Assembly: GCF_000383595.1 (NCBI RefSeq)
Contig: NZ_KB911581.1
Location: 868,001-932,000 of the forward strand
DNA length: 64,000 bases
Source: Streptomyces bottropensis ATCC 25435
GTDB taxonomy: Bacteria; Actinomycetota; Actinomycetes; Streptomycetales; Streptomycetaceae
Direction of reading: 5' to 3'
Part shown: piece after piece, positions 42,208 through 53,529 of the stretch
Position numbering within the stretch: the stretch's first letter is position 1
Layout of the letters: every line of letters starts with the position of its first letter
Position numbers and translations under genes: made by a program
The notes under the pieces: generated by a model
Database searches by the model: none
Told to the model about the DNA's origin: nothing
The model's input: the letters and a program-made list of their open reading frames with translations, nothing else

Positions 42208-43061
42208 CCACCACCCCCGAGGGCGTCAGCCTGGGCATGCCCCAACTGCCCGCGCCCGATTTCCCGGACGACGTTCGGGCCCGGCTGGAACGCGACGCGG
42301 CCGAGGTCGTCGCCCGCTACCCCGACTCCCGGTCCGCGCTGCTGCCGCTGCTGCATCTCATGCAGGCGGAGGAGGGCCATGTCACCCGTACCGGCATGCG
42401 GTTCTGCGCCGACGTGCTCGGCCTGACCACGGCCGAGGTCACCGCGGTGGCCACCTTCTACTCCATGTACCGGCGGGGGCCCTCGGGCGACTACCAGGTG
42501 GGCGTCTGCACCAACACCCTGTGCGCGGTGATGGGCGGCGACGCGATCTTCGAGGCGCTGCAGGACCACCTCGGTGTCGGCAACGGGGAGACCACCGACG
42601 ACGGCAAGGTCACCCTGGAGCACATCGAGTGCAACGCGGCCTGCGACTTCGCGCCGGTCGTGATGGTCAACTGGGAGTTCTTCGACAACCAGACCGTCGA
42701 CAGCGCCAAGCGCCTCGTCGACGACCTGCGCGAGGGAGCCGAGGTCGAGCCCACGCGCGGGGCGCCGCTGTGCACCTTCAAGGAGACCGCGCGGATCCTC
42801 GCCGGCTTCCCCGACACCCGGCCCGGGGCCGTCGAGGCGAGCGGCGGCGCCGGACACGCCTCACTGACCGGCCTCCGCCTGGCCAGGGGAGAGAGCGGAC
42901 CCGCGCGCGTGGTGCACCCCAGGGGCGGTGGCGCCCCCAAGGGCACACCGCCGCACGAGCCGTCACCCAACGAACACCTCAGCTCGCACGACGCGCCGCA
43001 GGACACATCGGCTTCCGACCCGTCCCACCCGGCGGGCCCGGTCTCCGAGGAGGGGGAGTGA
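42204..43061 (+). CDS. nuoE: NADH-quinone oxidoreductase subunit E
   Basis: This 285-residue protein binds the 2Fe-2S cluster N1a. Its ligands are in [14 protein letters not shown] and [20 protein letters not shown], within a thioredoxin-like fold ending near residue 190. A C-terminal extension of about 90 residues, rich in Gly/Pro/Ser/His, goes beyond the usual 160-240 residues and is probably disordered. The GTG at 42204 overlaps the nuoD stop. Confidence 0.96.
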   Translation: MTTTPEGVSLGMPQLPAPDFPDDVRARLERDAAEVVARYPDSRSALLPLLHLMQAEEGHVTRTGMRFCADVLGLTTAEVTAVATFYSMYRRGPSGDYQVGVCTNTLCAVMGGDAIFEALQDHLGVGNGETTDDGKVTLEHIECNAACDFAPVVMVNWEFFDNQTVDSAKRLVDDLREGAEVEPTRGAPLCTFKETARILAGFPDTRPGAVEASGGAGHASLTGLRLARGESGPARVVHPRGGGAPKGTPPHEPSPNEHLSSHDAPQDTSASDPSHPAGPVSEEGE

Positions 43062-44416
43062 TGACCTTGGCACCGGAGATCAATGAGACCAGCCCGCAGA
43101 AGCTGCTCGCACCCGTGCTGTCGGCCTTCTGGGACGAGGACAGGTCCTGGTCGCTCGACGTCTACCGACGGCACGAGGGGTATGAGGGACTGCGCAAGGC
43201 GCTGGCCATGTCTCCGGACGAGGTCATCGCGTACGTCAAGGAGTCGGGTCTGCGCGGCCGGGGCGGCGCGGGATTCCCGACCGGAATGAAGTGGCAGTTC
43301 ATCCCCCAGGGGGACGGCAAGCCGCACTATCTGGTGGTCAACGCCGACGAATCGGAACCCGGGACGTGCAAGGACATTCCGCTCCTCTTCGCGAACCCGC
43401 ACAGCCTCGTCGAAGGCATGATCATCGCGTGCTACGCCATCCGCTCCTCGCACGCCTTCATCTACCTGCGCGGTGAAGTCGTGCCCGTGCTGCGGCGGTT
43501 GCACGAGGCCGTCCGTGAGGCCTACGAGGCCGGCTTCCTCGGCGAGAACATCCTGGGCAGCGGACTCGACCTCGACATCACCGTGCACGCGGGCGCGGGC
43601 GCGTACATCTGCGGTGAGGAGACCGCACTGCTCGACTCCCTCGAAGGCCGCCGTGGTCAGCCGCGACTGCGTCCTCCCTTCCCCGCTGTCGAGGGCCTCT
43701 ACGCGTGCCCCACCGTCGTGAACAACGTCGAGTCCATCGCGTCGGTTCCCGCCATCCTGCACAAGGGCAAGGAATGGTTCCGGTCGATGGGCAGCGAGAA
43801 GTCCCCCGGCTTCACGCTCTACTCGCTCAGCGGCCACGTCACCAGCCCCGGCCAGTACGAGGCACCGCTCGGCATCACACTGCGCCAGCTGCTGGAGATG
43901 AGCGGCGGAATGCGCCCCGGACACCGCCTCAAGTTCTGGACACCGGGCGGCTCCTCGACCCCGATGTTCACCGACGAGCACCTCGACGTCCCCCTCGACT
44001 ACGAGGGAGTGGGCGCCGCGGGTTCCATGCTCGGCACGAAGGCACTGCAGTGCTTCGACGAGACGACCTGCGTCGTGCGCGCCGTCACCCGCTGGACCGA
44101 GTTCTACGCCCACGAGTCCTGCGGCAAGTGCACCCCCTGCCGCGAAGGCACCTACTGGCTCGTGCAGTTGCTGCGTGACATCGAGGCAGGCAAGGGCGTC
44201 ATGTCCGACCTCGACAAGCTGAACGACATCGCCGACAACATCAACGGCAAGTCCTTCTGCGCCCTCGGCGACGGCGCTGCCTCGCCGATCTTCTCCTCCC
44301 TCAAGTACTTCCGCGCGGAGTACGAGGACCACATCACGGGCCGGGGCTGCCCCTTCGACCCGGCCAAGTCGACCGCCTGGGCGGACAAGGACAAGCACGC
44401 GGAGGTGAACGCATGA
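43061..44416 (+). CDS. nuoF: NADH-quinone oxidoreductase subunit F (NADH-binding)
   Basis: This 451-residue protein binds NADH, FMN and one 4Fe-4S cluster. Motifs are [16 protein letters not shown] (nucleotide/FMN), [34 protein letters not shown] and the cluster ligands [15 protein letters not shown]. The ATG at 43061 shares its A with the nuoE stop and follows GAGGAGGGGGAG; a GTG one codon earlier is the alternative. Confidence 0.97.
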   Translation: MTLAPEINETSPQKLLAPVLSAFWDEDRSWSLDVYRRHEGYEGLRKALAMSPDEVIAYVKESGLRGRGGAGFPTGMKWQFIPQGDGKPHYLVVNADESEPGTCKDIPLLFANPHSLVEGMIIACYAIRSSHAFIYLRGEVVPVLRRLHEAVREAYEAGFLGENILGSGLDLDITVHAGAGAYICGEETALLDSLEGRRGQPRLRPPFPAVEGLYACPTVVNNVESIASVPAILHKGKEWFRSMGSEKSPGFTLYSLSGHVTSPGQYEAPLGITLRQLLEMSGGMRPGHRLKFWTPGGSSTPMFTDEHLDVPLDYEGVGAAGSMLGTKALQCFDETTCVVRAVTRWTEFYAHESCGKCTPCREGTYWLVQLLRDIEAGKGVMSDLDKLNDIADNINGKSFCALGDGAASPIFSSLKYFRAEYEDHITGRGCPFDPAKSTAWADKDKHAEVNA

Positions 44417-46917
44417 CTGTGACCACCAGCGCTCCCTCCGGCGGAGGCGACGCGGCGGTCCCGCCGGAGGATCTCGTCTCGCTCAAGATCGACGGCATGG
44501 ACATCAGCGTGCCCAAGGGCACTCTGGTCATCCGGGCCGCCGAACAACTCGGCGTCGAGATCCCCCGCTTCTGCGACCACCCCCTGCTGGACCCGGTCGG
44601 CGCCTGCCGTCAGTGCATCGTCGAGGTCGAGGGCCAGCGCAAGCCCATGGCGTCCTGCACGATCACCTGTACGGACGGGATGGTCGTCAAGACCCACCTC
44701 ACCTCCCCGGTCGCGGAGAAGGCCCAGAAGGGGGTGATGGAGCTCCTGCTCATCAACCACCCGCTGGACTGCCCGGTCTGCGACAAGGGCGGCGAGTGCC
44801 CCCTGCAGAACCAGGCCATGTCGCACGGACACTCCGATTCCCGCTTCGAGGGCCGCAAGCGCACCTACGAGAAGCCCGTACCGATCTCCACCCAGGTACT
44901 GCTCGACCGTGAGCGGTGCGTGCTGTGCGCCCGCTGCACCCGCTTCTCCAACCAGGTCGCCGGCGACCCGATGATCGAACTGGTCGAGCGGGGCGCGCTC
45001 CAGCAGGTCGGCACCGGAGAGGGCGACCCGTTCGAGTCGTACTTCTCCGGCAACACCATCCAGATCTGCCCCGTCGGCGCGCTGACCTCGGCGGCGTACC
45101 GATTCCGCTCCCGCCCCTTCGACCTCGTCTCCTCGCCGTCGATCTGCGAGCACTGCTCCGGCGGCTGCGCGACCCGCACCGACCACCGGCGCGGCAAGGT
45201 CATGCGCCGCCTCGCGCAGAACGACCCCCAGGTCAACGAGGAGTGGATCTGCGACAAGGGGCGCTTCGCCTTCCGGTACGCGCAGCGCCCGGACCGGCTC
45301 ACCACCCCCCTCGTGCGCAACGCCGAGGGCGTCCTGGAACCGGCGTCCTGGCCGGAGGCGCTGGAGGCCGCCGCCCGGGGGCTCCTCGCCGCACGCGGCC
45401 GGGCCGGTGTGCTGACCGGCGGCCGGCTCACCGTCGAGGACGCCTACGCGTACAGCAAGTTCGCGCGCGTGGCCCTCGACACCAACGACATCGACTTCCG
45501 CGCGCGTGCGCACAGCGGCGAGGAGGCCGACTTCCTGGCCGCCCGCGTCGCCGGCCGCGGCCGTGACCTCGACGGTACGGGCGTCACGTACGCCTCCCTG
45601 GAGAACGCGCCCGCCGTCCTGCTGGTCGGGTTCGAGGCCGAGGAGGAGGCGCCCGGCGTCTTCCTGAGGCTCCGCAAGGCCTGGCGCAAGCACAAGCAGC
45701 GGGTGTTCTCGCTGGCCACGCACTCCACCCCGGGCCTGGTGAAGGCCGGCGGCACGCTGCTGCCCGCCGCGCCCGGCACGGAGACCGAGTGGCTGGACGC
45801 CCTCGCGAGCGGCTTCGGACTGGACGAGGACGGCACCAGGGCGGCCGAGGCGCTGCGCACCGAGGGCGCCGTGATCGTCGTCGGGGAGCGGTTCGCGGCC
45901 GTGGCGGGCGGCCTCACCGCCGCCGTACGGGCCGCGTCGCTGACCGGCGCGAAGCTCGTGTGGATCCCGCGCCGCGCCGGCGAGCGGGCCGCCGTCGAGG
46001 CGGGCGCGCTGCCGTCGGCGCTGCCGGGCGGTCGCCCGGCGACCGACCCGCGCGCCCGCGCGGAGGTCGCCTCCGCCTGGGGCGTCGCCGAACTCCCCAC
46101 GCGCTACGGCCGCGACACCGGACAGATCCTGGAGGCCGCCGCCACCGGCGAACTCGGGGCCCTGGTCGTGGCGGGCGTGGAGGTCGCCGACCTGCCCGAT
46201 CCGATGCGCGCGCGTGAGGCACTCACCGCGGTGGGCTTCCTGGTGTCGCTGGAACTTCGGCCCAGCGAGGTCACCGACCGGGCGGATGTCGTCCTGCCGG
46301 TCGCCGCCGTCGCCGAGAAGGCGGGCACCTTCCTCAACTGGGAGGGCCGCGCGCGGATGTTCGAGGCCGCGCTGAAGCCCGACCAGATGACCCGCCCGGT
46401 GGCACCCACCGACGGACGGGTCCTGCAGATGCTGGCCGACGCCATGGACGTCCACCTGGGGCTGCCCGATCTGCGCACCACGCGCGCGGAGCTGGAGCGC
46501 CTCGGCGGATGGGACGGCGCGCGGGCCAACGAGCCCGTGGAGGTCGCCGCCGGACTGCCGCGCCCGGCCGCCGGAGAGGCCGTACTGGCCGGGCACCGGC
46601 TGCTGCTCGACCAGGGGCGCCTCCAGGACGGCGACGAGGCCCTCGCCGGCACGCGCCACGCCGCCCACGCGCGCGTGTCCGCCGCCACGGCCGCCGAGGC
46701 CGGCGTCAAGAACGGCGACGTCCTCGCGGTGAGCGGCCCCGCCGGGGTCGTCGAACTGCCGCTGCGGATCACCGAGATGCCCGACCGCGTGGTCTGGCTG
46801 CCGCTGAACTCCACCGGCTCGGGCGTCGCCTCCGACACCGGGGCGCAGCCCGGCGCACTCGTCCGTATCGGCCCCGCGACGCTCGCCGCCGAGGCCCCCG
46901 AGGAGGTGGAGGCATGA
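44413..46917 (+). CDS. nuoG: NADH-quinone oxidoreductase subunit G
   Basis: This 834-residue protein carries several clusters. The N-terminus has 2Fe-2S ligands in [20 protein letters not shown], then a His-Cys 4Fe-4S region ([20 protein letters not shown]) and [21 protein letters not shown] molybdopterin-like domain with [20 protein letters not shown] follows, with a possible further cluster. The large C-terminal part is of the formate dehydrogenase type without visible molybdenum ligands. The start at 44413 and end at 46917 overlap neighbours. Confidence 0.97.
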   Translation: MTVTTSAPSGGGDAAVPPEDLVSLKIDGMDISVPKGTLVIRAAEQLGVEIPRFCDHPLLDPVGACRQCIVEVEGQRKPMASCTITCTDGMVVKTHLTSPVAEKAQKGVMELLLINHPLDCPVCDKGGECPLQNQAMSHGHSDSRFEGRKRTYEKPVPISTQVLLDRERCVLCARCTRFSNQVAGDPMIELVERGALQQVGTGEGDPFESYFSGNTIQICPVGALTSAAYRFRSRPFDLVSSPSICEHCSGGCATRTDHRRGKVMRRLAQNDPQVNEEWICDKGRFAFRYAQRPDRLTTPLVRNAEGVLEPASWPEALEAAARGLLAARGRAGVLTGGRLTVEDAYAYSKFARVALDTNDIDFRARAHSGEEADFLAARVAGRGRDLDGTGVTYASLENAPAVLLVGFEAEEEAPGVFLRLRKAWRKHKQRVFSLATHSTPGLVKAGGTLLPAAPGTETEWLDALASGFGLDEDGTRAAEALRTEGAVIVVGERFAAVAGGLTAAVRAASLTGAKLVWIPRRAGERAAVEAGALPSALPGGRPATDPRARAEVASAWGVAELPTRYGRDTGQILEAAATGELGALVVAGVEVADLPDPMRAREALTAVGFLVSLELRPSEVTDRADVVLPVAAVAEKAGTFLNWEGRARMFEAALKPDQMTRPVAPTDGRVLQMLADAMDVHLGLPDLRTTRAELERLGGWDGARANEPVEVAAGLPRPAAGEAVLAGHRLLLDQGRLQDGDEALAGTRHAAHARVSAATAAEAGVKNGDVLAVSGPAGVVELPLRITEMPDRVVWLPLNSTGSGVASDTGAQPGALVRIGPATLAAEAPEEVEA

Positions 46918-48278
46918 GCGCGTACTACCTCGCCGCTGAGGACCTCTCGATGTTCGGCCGCGACCCGTGGTGGCTGGTCGTCGTCAAGGCGGTGTTCTGC
47001 TTCGCCTTCCTGATGGTGACCGTGCTGTTCTCCATCGTGTGGGAGCGCAAGGTCGTCGCCTGGATGCAGCTGCGCATCGGCCCCAACCGGCACGGCCCCT
47101 GGGGCATGCTCCAGTCCCTCGCCGACGGCATCAAGCTGATGCTGAAGGAAGACGTCATCGTCAAACGCGCGGACAAGGTCGTCTACGTCCTCGCGCCGAT
47201 CGTCGCGGCCATCCCGGCCTTCATGGCGATCGCGGTGATCCCCTTCGGACCGGCCGGCAACGAGATCTCGATCTTCGGCCAGCGCACCACGATGCAGCTC
47301 ACCGACCTGCCGATCGCGATGCTCTACATCCTCGCCGTCGCCTCGGTCGGCATCTACGGCATCGTCCTGGCGGGCTGGAGTTCCGGATCCACCTACCCGC
47401 TGCTCGGCGGCCTGCGCTCCGCCGCCCAGATGATCTCCTACGAGATCGCCATGGGCGCCGCGTTCGCCTCGGTGTTCCTCTACTCGGGGTCGATGTCGAC
47501 GTCGGCGATCGTGGAGGCGCAGCAGGACCGCTGGTACATCGTGCTGCTGCCGGTCTCCTTCGTCATCTACATCGTGACGATGGTCGGGGAGACCAACCGC
47601 GCCCCGTTCGACATGCCGGAGTCCGAGGGTGACCTGGTCGGCGGCTTCAACACCGAGTACTCGTCGATCAAGTTCGCGATGTTCATGCTCGCCGAGTACG
47701 TCAACATGGTGACCGTCTCCGCGGTGTCGGTGACGCTCTTCCTCGGCGGCTGGCGGGCCCCCTGGCCCATCAGCACCTTCTGGGAGGGCGCCAACCACGG
47801 CTGGTGGCCGATGCTCTGGTTCGTGGTGAAGGTGCAGCTGCTGCTGTTCTTCTTCATCTGGCTGCGCGGCACCCTCCCGCGCGTGCGCTACGACCAGCTG
47901 ATGAAGCTCGGCTGGAAGGTCCTCCTGCCGGTCTCCGTGGTGTGGCTGATGCTCGTCGCGACCGTACGGACCCTGCGCAACGAGAACTACGACTTCGCCG
48001 AGATCGCCCTGTACGTCGCCGGTGCCGTCATCGTGCTGTTCCTGCTCTCCGTCGTCGCCGACATGTTCCGCGACCGGCGCGAGGCCCAGGACCAGCCCGC
48101 CGAACCGGCCGCCTTCGACCCGATGGCCGGCGGCTTCCCCGTACCGCCCCTGCCCGGACAGACCCTCCCGCCGGTGCCGCGCAGGCGTCCGCGCCGGGAG
48201 CGGGAGCTGATTGTCAGTGGCGGGTCCGATACTGACAGTGACGGATCTTCGAATGGGAGGGAGGCGTCCGATGGCTGA
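46914..48278 (+). CDS. nuoH: NADH-quinone oxidoreductase subunit H
   Basis: This 454-residue membrane subunit has about eight helices and the quinone-channel motifs [20 protein letters not shown] and [20 protein letters not shown]. The C-terminal 50 residues are hydrophilic and extend beyond the usual length. The ATG at 46914 overlaps nuoG; the end overlaps the nuoI start. Confidence 0.97.
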   Translation: MSAYYLAAEDLSMFGRDPWWLVVVKAVFCFAFLMVTVLFSIVWERKVVAWMQLRIGPNRHGPWGMLQSLADGIKLMLKEDVIVKRADKVVYVLAPIVAAIPAFMAIAVIPFGPAGNEISIFGQRTTMQLTDLPIAMLYILAVASVGIYGIVLAGWSSGSTYPLLGGLRSAAQMISYEIAMGAAFASVFLYSGSMSTSAIVEAQQDRWYIVLLPVSFVIYIVTMVGETNRAPFDMPESEGDLVGGFNTEYSSIKFAMFMLAEYVNMVTVSAVSVTLFLGGWRAPWPISTFWEGANHGWWPMLWFVVKVQLLLFFFIWLRGTLPRVRYDQLMKLGWKVLLPVSVVWLMLVATVRTLRNENYDFAEIALYVAGAVIVLFLLSVVADMFRDRREAQDQPAEPAAFDPMAGGFPVPPLPGQTLPPVPRRRPRRERELIVSGGSDTDSDGSSNGREASDG

Positions 48279-48912
48279 GGAGCCGAAAGAGACCAAGCAG
48301 GGTTTCCAGAACCCCGTCGCCGGCTTCGGCGTGACCTTCAAGGCCATGTTCAAGAAGCGGCTGACCGAGCAGTATCCGGAGCAGCAGAAGACCACGGCCC
48401 CGCGGTTCCACGGCCGGCACCAGCTCAACCGCCATCCGGACGGCCTGGAGAAGTGCGTCGGCTGCGAGCTGTGCGCCTGGGCCTGCCCCGCCGACGCCAT
48501 CTACGTGGAGGGCGCCGACAACACCGACGAGGAGCGCTACTCGCCGGGCGAGCGGTACGGCGCCGTCTACCAGATCAACTACGCCCGCTGCATCCTGTGC
48601 GGCCTGTGCATCGAGGCGTGCCCCACCCGCGCGCTCACGATGACCAACGAGTTCGAGCTGGCCGACAGCAGCCGCGCCAACCTCATCTACACCAAGGAGC
48701 AGCTGCTCGCGGGGCTGGAGGAGGGCATGGTCGACTCGCCCCACTCGATCTTCCCCGGCACCGACGAGCAGGACTACTACCGGGGCCTGGTCACCGAGGC
48801 CGCGCCCGGCACGGTGCGGCAGACGGCCGTGTCCAAGGGCGAGAAGCCCCAGGAGGCCGCGTCCACCTTCGGTGAGGACGAGCCGGCGTCGCACAAGGCG
48901 GTCGGCCGATGA
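48271..48912 (+). CDS. nuoI: NADH-quinone oxidoreductase subunit I
   Basis: This 213-residue protein has two 4Fe-4S motifs, [20 protein letters not shown] and [20 protein letters not shown], for clusters N6a and N6b. The ATG at 48271 is chosen because GGGAGGGAGG precedes it and it overlaps the nuoH stop by 8 nt; a longer frame from 48211 lacks family residues. The C-terminal tail is acidic and longer than in E. coli. Confidence 0.96.
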   Translation: MAEEPKETKQGFQNPVAGFGVTFKAMFKKRLTEQYPEQQKTTAPRFHGRHQLNRHPDGLEKCVGCELCAWACPADAIYVEGADNTDEERYSPGERYGAVYQINYARCILCGLCIEACPTRALTMTNEFELADSSRANLIYTKEQLLAGLEEGMVDSPHSIFPGTDEQDYYRGLVTEAAPGTVRQTAVSKGEKPQEAASTFGEDEPASHKAVGR

Positions 48913-49745
48913 CGGAGCAACTCGCCGCCTACGCGACCTCCACCGGCGAGGCCGTCCAGTTCTGGGTGCTCGGCACGGTCGCCGTGATCGGCGCCCTGTG
49001 CACCGTCTTCATGAAGCGGGCCGTGCACAGCGCGCTCTGCCTCGCCGCAACGATGATCATCCTGGCGGTGTTCTACCTCGCCAACGGCGCCTACTTCCTG
49101 GGCATCGTCCAGATCGTCGTCTACACCGGCGCGATCATGATGCTGTTCCTCTTCGTGGTCATGCTCGTCGGCGTCACCGCCGCGGACTCCCTGAAGGAGA
49201 CCATCAAGGGCCAGCGCTGGCTGGCCCTCCTGTGCGGCGCCGGCTTCGGCATCCTGCTCATCGCGGGCATCGGCAACGCCTCCCTGACGGAGTTCAACGG
49301 CCTCGGCACGGCGAACGCGAACGGCAACGTGGAGGGCCTCGCGGCCCTGATCTTCACCGACTACGTGTTCGCCTTCGAGCTGACCGGCGCCCTCCTCATC
49401 ACGGCCGCCGTGGGCGCCATGGTCCTCACCCACCGTGAGCGCACCGAGCGCGCCAAGACCCAGCGCGAGCTGGCCGAGGAGCGCGTACGCGAGGGCAAGC
49501 ACCTCCCGCCGCTGCCGGCCCCCGGCGTCTACGCCCGGCACAACGCGGTCGACATCCCGGGTCTGCTGCCCGACGGCACCCCGTCCGAGCTGACCGTGGC
49601 CAAGACCCTGCGGGACCGGGGCCAGGTCCGGGACGTGTCGACCGAGGCGCTCAACGACCTCAAGGCCTTGGAGCAGCGCGCCGAGGACCGCCTGGAGCGC
49701 ACCCACGGCGGCAACGGCGGCAAGAGCGGGGAGGCATCGAAGTGA
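48909..49745 (+). CDS. nuoJ: NADH-quinone oxidoreductase subunit J
   Basis: This 278-residue membrane subunit has five helices, including [20 protein letters not shown] and [20 protein letters not shown] with the family pi-bulge region. The C-terminal 90 residues are charged and cytoplasmic, longer than usual. It starts with an ATG overlapping the nuoI stop. Confidence 0.96.
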   Translation: MTEQLAAYATSTGEAVQFWVLGTVAVIGALCTVFMKRAVHSALCLAATMIILAVFYLANGAYFLGIVQIVVYTGAIMMLFLFVVMLVGVTAADSLKETIKGQRWLALLCGAGFGILLIAGIGNASLTEFNGLGTANANGNVEGLAALIFTDYVFAFELTGALLITAAVGAMVLTHRERTERAKTQRELAEERVREGKHLPPLPAPGVYARHNAVDIPGLLPDGTPSELTVAKTLRDRGQVRDVSTEALNDLKALEQRAEDRLERTHGGNGGKSGEASK

Positions 49746-50041
49746 ATCCCGTCAACTACCTGTATCTCGCCGCCCTGCTGTTCACGATCGGCGCCACCGG
49801 CGTCCTGATCAGGCGGAACGCGATCGTGGTGTTCATGTGCGTGGAGCTGATGCTCAACGCCTGCAACCTCACCCTGGTCGCCTTCTCCCGGATGCACGGC
49901 AATCTCGACGGCCAGATCATCGCCTTCTTCACGATGGTCGTCGCCGCCGCGGAGGTCGTGGTCGGACTCGCGATCATCGTGTCGCTGTTCCGGTCCCGCC
50001 ACTCGGCCTCGGTCGACGACGCCAGCCTGATGAAGCTGTAA
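49742..50041 (+). CDS. nuoK: NADH-quinone oxidoreductase subunit K
   Basis: This 99-residue subunit has three helices with the conserved glutamates in [20 protein letters not shown] and [20 protein letters not shown]. It forms part of the proton path. The GTG at 49742 overlaps the nuoJ stop. Confidence 0.97.
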   Translation: MNPVNYLYLAALLFTIGATGVLIRRNAIVVFMCVELMLNACNLTLVAFSRMHGNLDGQIIAFFTMVVAAAEVVVGLAIIVSLFRSRHSASVDDASLMKL

Positions 50042-50056
50042 GGGGTCGGAAGAATC

Positions 50057-51952
50057 GTGGAGAACCTGATTGCGCTGCTGATCGCGGCGCCCCTGCTCGG
50101 AGCCGCCGTCCTGCTGTGCGGCGGCCGGCGGCTGGACGCCGTCGGCCACTGGATCGGCACGGCCCTGGCCGCCGCCTCCTTCGTCATCGGTGTCGTCCTG
50201 TTCGCCGACATGCTCGGCAAGGAGGCCGAACACCGGGAGATGGGCCAGTACCTGTTCAGCTGGATCCCCGTCGAGGGCTTCCAGGCGGACGTCGCCTTCC
50301 AGCTGGACCAGCTGTCGATGACGTTCGTCCTGCTGATCACCGGGGTCGGCTCGCTCATCCACGTGTACTCCATCGGGTACATGGAGCACGACGAGCGCCG
50401 CCGCCGTTTCTTCGGCTATCTGAACCTGTTCCTCGCGGCGATGCTGCTGCTGGTCCTCGCCGACAACTACCTGCTGCTGTACGTCGGCTGGGAGGGCGTC
50501 GGCCTCGCCTCGTACCTGCTGATCGGCTTCTGGCAGCACAAGCCCAGCGCCGCCACCGCGGCGAAGAAGGCGTTCCTGGTCAACCGCGTCGGCGACGTGG
50601 GTCTGTCCATCGCCATCATGCTGATGTTCACCACCTTCGGGACCTTCGCCTTCGGGCCGGTCCTGGCGGCCACCGGTGAGACGAGCGAGGGCAGGCTCAC
50701 CGCCATCGCCCTGATGCTGCTGCTCGCCGCCTGCGGCAAGTCCGCCCAGGTGCCGCTGCAGTCCTGGCTCGGGGACGCGATGGAGGGCCCGACCCCCGTC
50801 TCGGCCCTCATCCACGCCGCGACCATGGTCACCGCCGGCGTCTACCTGATCGTCCGCTCCGCCGCCGTCTTCGACGGCGCCCCGGACGCCCAGCTCGTCA
50901 CCACCGTCGTCGGCGCGGTCACGCTCCTCTTCGGTGCGATCGTCGGTTGTGCGAAGGACGACATCAAGAAGGCCCTCGCCGGCTCGACGATGTCCCAGAT
51001 CGGGTACATGGTGCTGGCCGCGGGCCTCGGTCCCATCGGCTACGTCTTCGCGATCATGCACCTGGTGACGCACGGCTTCTTCAAGGCCGGCCTCTTCCTC
51101 GGTGCCGGTTCGGTCATGCACGGCATGAACGACGAGGTCGACATGCGCAAGTACGGCGGCCTGCGGAAGTACATGCCGGTCACCTTCGTCACCTTCGGCC
51201 TCGGCTACCTCGCCATCATCGGCTTCCCCGGCCTGTCCGGCTTCTTCTCCAAGGACAAGATCATCGAGGCGGCGTTCGCCAAGGGCGGCACCGAGGGCTG
51301 GATCCTCGGCGGCGTGGCCCTGCTCGGCGCGGCCATCACCGCGTTCTACATGACGCGCGTGATGCTGATGACCTTCTTCGGCGAGAAGCGCTGGCAGCCC
51401 GACGAGCACGGCCATGAACCGCACCCGCACGAGTCGCCCAAGGTCATGACGATCCCCATGATCGTCCTGGCCGTCGGATCGGTCTTCGGCGGCGCGTACT
51501 TCAGCATCGGTGACCGGTTCGTCAACTGGCTGGAGCCCGTCACCGGCCACAAGCACGGGCAGCCGCCGATCGGCGCGGCCGCGGTCACCACGGCCACGGT
51601 CGCCGTGATGATCATCGGAGTCGGCCTCGCCTGGCTCCAGTACGGGCGCAAGCCGGTCCCCGTCGTCGCCCCGCGCGGATCGCTGCTCACCCGGGCCGCC
51701 CGGCGCGACCTCTACCAGGACGACTTCAACCACGTCGTCCTCGTCCGCGGCGGAGAGCACCTCACGCGCTCCCTCGTCTACGTCGACCACACCCTGGTCG
51801 ACGGTGTCGTCAACGGCACGGCGGCCTCGATGGGCGGCCTCTCCGGGCGGCTGCGCCGGATCCAGAACGGCTATGCCCGGTCGTACGCGGTCTCGATGTT
51901 CGGCGGTGCTGCGATCCTCATCGCCGCGACCCTGCTGATGAGGGCGGTCTGA
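50057..51952 (+). CDS. nuoL: NADH-quinone oxidoreductase subunit L
   Basis: This 631-residue antiporter-like subunit has about 16 helices. Motifs include [40 protein letters not shown] (here [20 protein letters not shown]) and [17 protein letters not shown]. The C-terminus would form the long lateral helix. It starts at the GTG at 50057, 15 nt after nuoK. Confidence 0.97.
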   Translation: MENLIALLIAAPLLGAAVLLCGGRRLDAVGHWIGTALAAASFVIGVVLFADMLGKEAEHREMGQYLFSWIPVEGFQADVAFQLDQLSMTFVLLITGVGSLIHVYSIGYMEHDERRRRFFGYLNLFLAAMLLLVLADNYLLLYVGWEGVGLASYLLIGFWQHKPSAATAAKKAFLVNRVGDVGLSIAIMLMFTTFGTFAFGPVLAATGETSEGRLTAIALMLLLAACGKSAQVPLQSWLGDAMEGPTPVSALIHAATMVTAGVYLIVRSAAVFDGAPDAQLVTTVVGAVTLLFGAIVGCAKDDIKKALAGSTMSQIGYMVLAAGLGPIGYVFAIMHLVTHGFFKAGLFLGAGSVMHGMNDEVDMRKYGGLRKYMPVTFVTFGLGYLAIIGFPGLSGFFSKDKIIEAAFAKGGTEGWILGGVALLGAAITAFYMTRVMLMTFFGEKRWQPDEHGHEPHPHESPKVMTIPMIVLAVGSVFGGAYFSIGDRFVNWLEPVTGHKHGQPPIGAAAVTTATVAVMIIGVGLAWLQYGRKPVPVVAPRGSLLTRAARRDLYQDDFNHVVLVRGGEHLTRSLVYVDHTLVDGVVNGTAASMGGLSGRLRRIQNGYARSYAVSMFGGAAILIAATLLMRAV

Positions 51953-51957
51953 TACCG

Positions 51958-53529
51958 ATGTCCTTTCCTCTGCTGACAGCGACGGCGGCGCTCCCGGCCC
52001 TCGGGGCGATCGCCACGGCCGCCGTCCCGGCCCAGCGGCGCAACGCCGCGAAACTGCTGGCGCTGACCGTCTCGCTGGGCACGCTCGTGCTCGCCGCGAT
52101 CATCGCGTTCCGCTTCGACCCGGGCGGCGACCGCTACCAGCTCACCGAGTCCCGCGCCTGGATCGCGGACTTCGGGGTGCGCTACGAACTGGGCGTCGAC
52201 GGCATCGCGGTGGCGCTGATCGCGCTCACCGCCCTGCTGATGCCGTTCATCATCCTCGCGGGCTGGCACGACGCCGACCCGCTGGAGACCGGCAGCAAGA
52301 GGTGGCGGCCGACCCAGGGCTTCTTCGCCCTGATCCTGGCCGTCGAGGCGATGGTGATCATCTCCTTCGAGGCCACCGACGTCTTCCTCTTCTACATCTT
52401 CTTCGAAGCCATGCTCATCCCGATGTACTTCCTCATCGGCGGCTTCGGCGACCGTGCCCACGAGCACGGCGAGGAGACGGCGGCCACCCAACGGTCGTAC
52501 GCCGCCGTGAAGTTCCTCCTCTACAACCTGGCCGGCGGCCTGATCATGCTGGCCGCGGTGATCGGCCTGTACGTGGTCGCCGGGAACTTCTCGCTCCCCG
52601 AGATCGCCGAGGCCCGCGCCAACGGCACGCTGGAGATGGCCACCAACACCGAGCGGTGGCTGTTCCTCGGCTTCTTCTTCGCCTTCGCGGTGAAGGCCCC
52701 GCTTTGGCCGCTGCACACCTGGCTGCCCAACGCCATGCAGGAGTCCACGGCTCCGGTCGCCGTCCTCATCACGGCCGTCGTCGACAAGGTCGGCACCTTC
52801 GCGATGCTCCGCTTCTGCCTCGGACTGTTCCCCGAGGCCAGCGAGTGGGCGACCCCCGTGATCCTGGTCCTCGCGCTGATCAGCATCATCTACGGGGCGC
52901 TGCTCGCGGTCGGCCAGCGGGACATCAAGCGACTGGTGGCGTACGCGTCGATCTCGCACTTCGGGTTCATCATCCTGGGCATCTTCGCGATGACCAGCCA
53001 GGGCCAGTCGGGCGCGACGCTGTACATGGTCAACCACGGCATCTCGACCGCCGCGCTCATGCTGGTGGCGGGCTTCCTGATCTCCCGGCGCGGGTCCCGG
53101 CTCATCGCCGACTACGGCGGCGTGCAGAAGGTCGCCCCGGTGCTCGCCGGCACCTTCCTGATCGGCGGCCTCGCGACCCTGTCGCTGCCCGGACTCGCCC
53201 CGTTCGTCAGTGAGTTCCTGGTCCTGGTCGGCACCTTCGCGCGCTACCCGGTGGTCGGCATCATCGCCACCGTCGGCATCGTCCTCGCCGCGCTCTACGT
53301 CCTCGTCCTCTACCAGCGGACGATGACCGGCCCGGTGAAGGCCGAGGTCCAGGGGATGCCCGACCTGAGGGCGCGCGAACTCGTGGTGGTCGCCCCGCTG
53401 ATCGTTCTGCTGATCTTCCTGGGCGTCTATCCGAAGCCGCTCACCGACATCGTCAACCCGGCGGTCGAGCACACCATGTCCGACGTCCAGAAGAAGGACC
53501 CCCAGCCCGAGGTGGAGGCGGCCAAGTGA
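51958..53529 (+). CDS. nuoM: NADH-quinone oxidoreductase subunit M
   Basis: This 523-residue antiporter-like subunit has about 14 helices, with FIFFEAMLIPMYFLIGGFGD-like (here YIFFEAMLIPMYFLIGGFGD), LWPLHTWLPNAMQESTAPVA and VDKVGTFAMLRFCLGLFPEA. The ATG at 51958 is 5 nt after nuoL, and the end overlaps nuoN as GTGA. Confidence 0.97.
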   Translation: MSFPLLTATAALPALGAIATAAVPAQRRNAAKLLALTVSLGTLVLAAIIAFRFDPGGDRYQLTESRAWIADFGVRYELGVDGIAVALIALTALLMPFIILAGWHDADPLETGSKRWRPTQGFFALILAVEAMVIISFEATDVFLFYIFFEAMLIPMYFLIGGFGDRAHEHGEETAATQRSYAAVKFLLYNLAGGLIMLAAVIGLYVVAGNFSLPEIAEARANGTLEMATNTERWLFLGFFFAFAVKAPLWPLHTWLPNAMQESTAPVAVLITAVVDKVGTFAMLRFCLGLFPEASEWATPVILVLALISIIYGALLAVGQRDIKRLVAYASISHFGFIILGIFAMTSQGQSGATLYMVNHGISTAALMLVAGFLISRRGSRLIADYGGVQKVAPVLAGTFLIGGLATLSLPGLAPFVSEFLVLVGTFARYPVVGIIATVGIVLAALYVLVLYQRTMTGPVKAEVQGMPDLRARELVVVAPLIVLLIFLGVYPKPLTDIVNPAVEHTMSDVQKKDPQPEVEAAK

